In this document: piece by piece, positions 18,987 to 24,651 of the stretch | Layout: the number at the start of each line of letters is the position of its first letter | Position numbering within the stretch: position 1 is the first letter of the stretch | Assembly: GCA_004352715.1 (NCBI GenBank) | Contig: SCFE01000046.1 | Location: 789,008 to 813,658, forward strand | Length of the DNA: 24,651 bases | Direction: 5' to 3' | Origin: Hofstenia miamia | Lineage: Eukaryota > Xenacoelomorpha > Acoela | Notes under the pieces: generated by a model | What the model was told of the DNA's origin: nothing | The model's input: the letters and a program-made list of their open reading frames with translations, nothing else | The model's database searches: none | Made by a program: the position numbers and the translations under genes

Positions 18987-19462
18987 ATGTCGTCTTGTAA
19001 TCATAAAGCAAATCCTGATTCTTTTTGTTTTGTTTGTGCTCAGTTTATCCAAGGGTAAAAAATGCAAATTTAGCGCAGAATTCAGAAAAAGAAATTGAGA
19101 TTTCTTTAAATCATCACCTACAGGTTGTGAGAAAAATTTTGCCCCCCATCGTTTATTTGTTCTACTTGTGAAAAAAGTTTTTATCACAAATCTAGAAGTT
19201 ATTTCAAATTTAATCGACCAGCTATTTGGACAGAATGCGCCAGTCACAGCTTCAGAGAATGCTACTTTTGCTCAATTACCAAAATCCTTCAAAACCAGAC
19301 AGCTCCACTGATGATATTATTTTTGACAATTCTAATGATGTTTTAAGGCAAATGGAGGCTGATCACAACTTTTTGATTGGAATGAAGATTTTTAATGGTT
19401 TCTGTAGAGAACTAAAATTAAGCAAGTGTCTTGAAATTAATTTTTTTAATTTTATGCAATAG
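18987..19462 (+). pseudogene. Relic of an uncharacterised NPDSFCxxC family gene
   Basis: The ATG at 18987 opens MSSCNHKANPDSFCFVCAQF, then KFSAEFRKRN and a stop; further on comes CEKNFAPHRL. I recall a large family of uncharacterised invertebrate proteins that begin MSxCKHKxNPDSFCYICG and carry a DQDKxWAPHxCC block, which fits both pieces. A later frame (19226-19462) ends FNGFCRELKLSKCLEIN, similar to that family's LNDLxRDLxLSKxxAELLGSRL segment. The zinc-binding-like start, the order of blocks and the strand agree, but the middle is deleted and two frames are needed. Function is unknown; the family is repetitive and probably element-associated. The assignment is from memory. Confidence 0.5.
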
Positions 19463-20894
19463 TGACATTTATATATTTTATCATAGGACTTGTTCATCAA
19501 GAGTTTAATGAGTTTACATTCTTTCAAAATGTATTAACCAAACTTGAAAGGCGCCTGCGGTATTCCTCAAGTGTTGGTAAAAGCCATCTAACTATTCTTT
19601 TGTGTTGATTTATGTGATTAAAACATCTTCAAGTGTTGTTAGAACAAGCAGTCAAAATTAGGATTAAGCTAGAGATGACTGAAATGACATGCAGAGGAAA
19701 AATCAATCTGTCAAAGAAAGCTAAAGGCCTGTTTACAAAAGCAGAGGGCACCTAAAAAACCTCGAAGTCAATTATGAAAAAAAGAGAAGCAAGAAGAGTA
19801 GAGGCAGGCAGTAGGCTACACCTGTTAAAGTTCTGAATTTCTAGGCAGATTAGTAAACTCATTAATAGTTTATATGACTTTGTAATTGTGAGTAGTAATA
19901 TAAAGGCATAGAAGAACATGCAAAACACCTCTGATTAGTCCAGAGCTTATGACTTCACATGTCACGTGATAGATGATGAATATTGGAGGCAGGGTTTAAG
20001 TGACTCACCATTTGATTGACAACTCACTATTTGATTTTTTGACAGGTGGGGGTAACTCGCAAAGTGCTTTTTGACAGATCTTAATGGATTTCAATTAGTG
20101 ATTCATGATACTTTTTTAATTGATTTTGTAGTGATTCATTTACATGTTGGCGGCCAATTTAATTGTTTTGATATGACTAATTTCATTTTGTTAATATCAC
20201 AATTGTTTGCATACATTGCATTTTGTTAATATATACCATGTTATAACATAATACATCACATTTGCGGTGAGAACTACAAGACTCTGGTAAATAAAAAACT
20301 TTTTCGCAATGATGACATGGAAATCGCAAACGGTGGCAATAATGTAAATCATATTGTATTAGAATTTAGTAAAATAAAAATATAGTATTGTTTTCTACAC
20401 ATTCTTATACATGTATAGTTTATAAAAATAATACTAGTAAAAATTATTTATTATTAGTTATAATGGTTATATTGTGTAATCTTTTCAGCAAATAGTAAAG
20501 TTCAACTACATAATGTAATTTGTAGAATGTCTTAAAATGGTTATTTACGTGCGATATTAAATAAAACACATAAAAACAAAACCATTAACGCTTCAAAATA
20601 CAAAAACTATAAATATACAACAAGGAATTGTCGAATTTATGTGTATGTACATTTTTTCTTCCCCGTTTTTGAATGTTTATACTAATATTTTCATAAAATT
20701 AGCATTTTGTTCATTGCCTATAACGAAAAGATGTCTTCATTTTGATAGATTATTCAGTTTCTACAATGATTCAAATGGTGGGGGTTGACTTTATTCAACA
20801 ATGTAAGTCATTTTTGCATTTTAATAAGTTAATATTACAAATTTTGTTTCATGTGATTACGAATTACTAAAAAAATTTCACACATTAAATATCT
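19463..20894. other. AT-rich DNA, no recognised gene
   Basis: No element motif. A perfect palindrome tcacgtga with a CACGTG E-box core lies at 19962-19969. Short direct repeats occur at 20012-20045 (actca/ccatttgatt type) and 20186-20232 (cattttgttaatat twice). A T-rich stretch ending in acag|gtggggg near 20045 could be a splice acceptor but no open frame follows. Confidence 0.35.
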
Positions 20895-21451
20895 TTGCCA
20901 ACAAAAATTTGTATTAGACTTGATGAAAATATATTTTGTAAAGGGGAATTGCTTCTAATCACATATCATTCTGAAAGCATCATAGAGAAAATAAATCCAA
21001 AAACAAAACTTAAAACATTACAAATTATAATTTCACACATTTTGATTATTGGCTATTTTTTAGAATATAATTTCGAGATCTATACATTTAGAAACGTAAA
21101 TTAAAGGTGTATGCAAAGTCAAAACGTTATGCAAAACGAATATTTGTCAATTGTGTTAAAGCATATGCTAGTGAAACCATAACAAAGGGAAACACTTCAG
21201 ATGTATTAAAACCCGTAGCAATACATCAAAAATTTGAGCTAAATCTAGTAATAATAATACATATTTTAGACTCTCAAATAGTAGAAAAATACTTGGAAAT
21301 CCATTATATATTGGCATTCTCTCCAATGCTATGCCTTAGAAACTCTAACAAAATCGGATTTATTTTTAAAAATTCTCAATCTCTATATGATTTTAAAACA
21401 TTTATTAGGAAAATTGAATTAAAATCCAGTATTCCAAATTGCATATTGTGA
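20895..21451 (+). CDS. Two adjacent unrecognised small frames
   Basis: 20895-21104 (69 codons; begins with a non-ATG codon, contains RLDENIFCKGELLLITYH) is followed two bases later, in another frame, by 21107-21451 (114 codons; contains VKAYASETITKGNTSD and later FIFKNSQSLYDFKTFIRK). Together they span 557 bases with one frame change, longer than chance frames nearby. The second has varied composition in its first half. I recognise neither. They might be one decayed gene, perhaps another element fragment, or just AT-rich open frames. Confidence 0.2.
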
Positions 21452-21821
21452 GATATAAATTTTATATTTGAATACAACGATTAAATTGCCTTGAAGAAGT
21501 TTTTATTTCATTTTATCTGCTTCTGATAAAAGTAATTTAAGCTATTATTTCTATATTTAGAAAATGTTCCAAAGTTGTTTTGACACCTAATATACATTTT
21601 GGTTTTTAAAAGTGTTAGTCTTTTTGTAATTAAAAATGTTTTGCGAGTTTCATGACATCTAATTGATTCGATTTTGAAATGGCGCTATGTATTCATTTGT
21701 GATTATCAAAATTTACTCATTGACTGAAGAAAAATGCGAATGTTAACACTTTCTCAATAAGTATAAAGTTTTTATTTTAAAATTCAAAAGCTATGATACA
21801 ACTTCACGTACTTTAACAATC
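21452..21821. other. AT-rich DNA up to the gap, nothing recognised
   Basis: No frames of interest. The sequence just left of the gap does not match the 3' continuation of PLE copy 1 (3648-3939) by eye, so the end of PLE copy 2 must lie inside the gap. Confidence 0.4.
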
Positions 21822-22821
21822 NNNNNNNNNNNNNNNNNNNNNNNNNNNNNNNNNNNNNNNNNNNNNNNNNNNNNNNNNNNNNNNNNNNNNNNNNNNNNNN
21901 NNNNNNNNNNNNNNNNNNNNNNNNNNNNNNNNNNNNNNNNNNNNNNNNNNNNNNNNNNNNNNNNNNNNNNNNNNNNNNNNNNNNNNNNNNNNNNNNNNNN
22001 NNNNNNNNNNNNNNNNNNNNNNNNNNNNNNNNNNNNNNNNNNNNNNNNNNNNNNNNNNNNNNNNNNNNNNNNNNNNNNNNNNNNNNNNNNNNNNNNNNNN
22101 NNNNNNNNNNNNNNNNNNNNNNNNNNNNNNNNNNNNNNNNNNNNNNNNNNNNNNNNNNNNNNNNNNNNNNNNNNNNNNNNNNNNNNNNNNNNNNNNNNNN
22201 NNNNNNNNNNNNNNNNNNNNNNNNNNNNNNNNNNNNNNNNNNNNNNNNNNNNNNNNNNNNNNNNNNNNNNNNNNNNNNNNNNNNNNNNNNNNNNNNNNNN
22301 NNNNNNNNNNNNNNNNNNNNNNNNNNNNNNNNNNNNNNNNNNNNNNNNNNNNNNNNNNNNNNNNNNNNNNNNNNNNNNNNNNNNNNNNNNNNNNNNNNNN
22401 NNNNNNNNNNNNNNNNNNNNNNNNNNNNNNNNNNNNNNNNNNNNNNNNNNNNNNNNNNNNNNNNNNNNNNNNNNNNNNNNNNNNNNNNNNNNNNNNNNNN
22501 NNNNNNNNNNNNNNNNNNNNNNNNNNNNNNNNNNNNNNNNNNNNNNNNNNNNNNNNNNNNNNNNNNNNNNNNNNNNNNNNNNNNNNNNNNNNNNNNNNNN
22601 NNNNNNNNNNNNNNNNNNNNNNNNNNNNNNNNNNNNNNNNNNNNNNNNNNNNNNNNNNNNNNNNNNNNNNNNNNNNNNNNNNNNNNNNNNNNNNNNNNNN
22701 NNNNNNNNNNNNNNNNNNNNNNNNNNNNNNNNNNNNNNNNNNNNNNNNNNNNNNNNNNNNNNNNNNNNNNNNNNNNNNNNNNNNNNNNNNNNNNNNNNNN
22801 NNNNNNNNNNNNNNNNNNNNN
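21822..22821. other. Assembly gap (1000 N)
   Basis: Exactly 1000 N, so the length is probably nominal. It begins where PLE copy 2 should continue into its GIY-YIG region. Confidence 0.95.
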
Positions 22822-24600
22822 CTTGTAATGTTGTAAACACAGACCTAATTTTGGATGATGTTAGTCTTGAATTGATTTTTTAATCTTTTTCGTAATAATA
22901 AATAATATTTTATTTTCAATTTATGGTAACTTCCAGTAGATATAGTGTTTACAATAGTTTGTCTTTCTTTTGTTGATAGCTATTTCATAAATTGAATTTA
23001 AACATTTTATTTGAATATACATGTTCCCTGAATGTAGACAATACTACATTTAAGCTGTTTGTTAATAGTTGAAAATTCGTTGATATTTTTATAATTTTTC
23101 GCATGAACTCTTTATTACATTGGTCTTGAATTTTAAAGGACAATAGGAAGTTAATGGTATATAAAGGGTGACCCGTATTTGTTTTCTTACTTCTGATGTA
23201 AAATTGAAATCATAATTTTTTAGTGGTAAAATCTAAAAAAATTGATTGAATTTTCTTTTTACTACTCCATCGTAAATCTGATATTTTCAATTTCAAGATT
23301 AATTTTCTGCAAAAAAACGATTGGATTCTTCTTTGTTATTAAAAATAAATTAAGCATGAAAGACGCATTCAAGCAGGCCATCTCTAAGAGATTTTTCCGT
23401 ATGTTTTAAATTGACAACTCTGAATCATTTATTGTTATAAGATGTGTTGTTTAGTCATTTTTACTGGAATGTTTGTAAAATGACACTACATCAAAGCTTA
23501 GGAAATATTTCTTTTTACCTCTTTGCGATTCATAAAAATTCTTTAAGTCTGGAATAGAATAAAATGTATCTTGCAAGTTGTATTGCTTTGTAAATGTTGT
23601 CTAAAACCATACACATAAGCTATAGGTCTTACTTTTAATTGATGACAATATTGGTCTAAAGTTTGCATGCTTTGATCTTTATTGCACCTTGACCAATCCA
23701 TGCTATCTCGGAGAAACTGAGCCAATACTGTTGAAGTTTTGATATTGTTCTTCAGAAATTTACTTCAAATTTTTCATATCTAATAACTGCCTATTAAACT
23801 TAATTTGGGAATAAAGAAAATGACTTTGATTACTTCTATTATCTAATAGATGTTTAAATTTGGTTTTATCATTGACGATTTTATTCATTTGCTCAACATA
23901 TTCGGATTTGTTCTTTATAACAATGCCATTACATTTATCAAGTTTGCAAATGTAGAGATCATTATTGCAAGATAATAGTTTTAATTCAGATAAAATTTAT
24001 TGGACTCTTTTGGTATTGTAGATTTCCTACAATATAATTTAATTGTTGAAAATGCTTCTTCTTTTAATTTCCACACTGTACTTAAGATTTTCTTTTATTA
24101 ATAGATTTCGAAAAATGGCTTCAGTTTCAACTTTTACATGCGTTTCATTAATATTACTTGATCAGCTCATTTAAAGACCAGCTCATAGTCGTATTTTTGA
24201 ATGCTACTAAGTAACTTATTTGATAAAATTAAAACTGAATTTTTACATAAAACTCTGGCTGATTTGTTCTCTGTGTCATTTCTAATTCAGTGAATTTCTT
24301 ACCATGTCTTTTCTGCATTTTCTTCAACTCTTTTTTGTTAACAATTGCTTTCATAATATCTTCTAAGATCTTCCGAAGTCTTCACTGCTTCTTTTTTCGT
24401 TCCAATTAATGCTTTCAATTGTCCATTTCTAAATGCATATGCGAATTCTTTAGATGTTCTGGAAACGATAAATTTAGAAATTTAGGATTGAGATTTTCTT
24501 CAATGCAAGAATTTAAAAATTGTATTCTTATTTGTTCTTTTTCTTTCTTGAAGTGTAGTTTTCTGATTGCAGTAAAATGTTTTTGATCTTCACTCAGCAA
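22822..24600 (-). pseudogene. Penelope-like retroelement, copy 2 (readable RT)
   Basis: Read from right to left in several frames. 24600-24415: MLSEDQKHFTAIRKLHF and IQFLNSCIEENLNPKFL, the usual PLE N-terminal block. Then GQLKALIGTKKEAVKTSEDL, NSVLILSNKLLSSIQKYDYE, and near 23989-23915 LYICKLDKCNGIVIKNKSEY followed by VEQMNKIVNDKTKFKHL, the PLE signature (PDKGNGVVI..). Then GSVSPR*HGLVKV (LPRLYGLPKIHK), RPILSSIKSKTYSL at about 23661-23620, and SFDVVSF (RT motif A, Asp kept) at about 23497-23476. Motif C (YxDD) is not seen; the interval to the C-terminal part looks shortened. 23099-22822 matches copy 1 perfectly. Many stops and frameshifts make it non-functional. The GIY-YIG end is hidden in the gap. 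Confidence 0.85.
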
Positions 24601-24603
24601 TTT

Positions 24604-24604
<1 letters not shown>

Positions 24605-24637
<33 letters not shown>
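24605..24637. repeat. TA microsatellite at the 5' side of PLE copy 2
   Basis: About 16 TA units directly upstream (minus-strand sense) of the N-terminal PLE coding block, followed by the 12-bp motif shared with 1851-1862. Confidence 0.95.
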
Positions 24638-24639
<2 letters not shown>

Positions 24640-24651
24640 AGCATCGACTGA

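Noticed and set aside
18975-19247. 90-codon minus-strand frame
   Set aside because: It is antisense to the NPDSFCxxC-family relic, which has better support.
19955-20160. Possible promoter or enhancer (E-box palindrome tcacgtga, GC patches)
   Set aside because: A single 8-bp palindrome with no TATA-like element and no gene start downstream is not enough to call a regulatory region.
1-24651. CRISPR arrays, bacterial operons, tRNA or rRNA genes
   Set aside because: No regularly spaced repeats, no Shine-Dalgarno-linked frames and no cloverleaf-like sequence were seen; the window is eukaryotic.

Overview
This is a strongly AT-rich (about 70% A+T by eye) stretch of animal nuclear DNA, probably from an invertebrate. 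It has no bacterial-style genes, operons, tRNAs or rRNAs, and no long intact reading frame. What can be recognised are decayed eukaryotic transposable elements: two Penelope-like retroelements (PLE), one CR1/L2-type non-LTR retrotransposon, a hAT-superfamily transposase gene, a Tc1-type transposase gene, a small TA-flanked MITE and a three-copy unnamed repeat. The species cannot be named from the sequence. Three runs of N break the window: 1863-2601 (739), 17808-17927 (120, inside a TA microsatellite) and 21822-22821 (exactly 1000, so probably a placeholder).

Layout. 1-1862: mostly featureless AT-rich DNA with one possible small terminal exon (412-480). 1851-3939: PLE copy 1 on the plus strand, its 5' part lost in the first gap, ending in a degenerate GIY-YIG region. 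3940-9356: no recognised element, but several small splice-bounded candidate exons (6679-6728 and 7008-7073 plus, about 6150-5774 minus) that may belong to host genes. 9358-11063 minus: hAT-like transposase pseudogene split by a 395-bp TA-flanked MITE (10229-10623). 11442-15236: an unnamed roughly 710-bp repeat in two inverted copies and one diverged tandem copy, enclosing a minus-strand PHD-finger-like plus coiled-coil pseudogene (12787-13386) and a good plus-strand candidate host exon (13803-13932). 15856-17602: non-LTR retrotransposon relic, from an NPGP (2A-like) N-terminal end to the C-terminal YNTRN...WNSL tail. 17958-18410: C-terminal half of a Tc1 transposase. 18987-19462: relic of an uncharacterised Cys-rich family starting MSSCNHKANPDSFCFVC. 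19463-21821: featureless except for two unrecognised small frames. 22822-24651: PLE copy 2 on the minus strand, with readable reverse transcriptase motifs.

Nothing here works together as a pathway; the window is a graveyard of nested mobile elements. The most informative structures are the inverted PLE pair, which shares a 278-bp tract with no differences inside otherwise clearly diverged copies, three exact 19-bp tandem duplications found only in PLE copy 1, and the inverted/tandem repeat composite at 11.4-15.2 kb with its PHD-like ORF. All family assignments come from motif recognition by eye without database searches.
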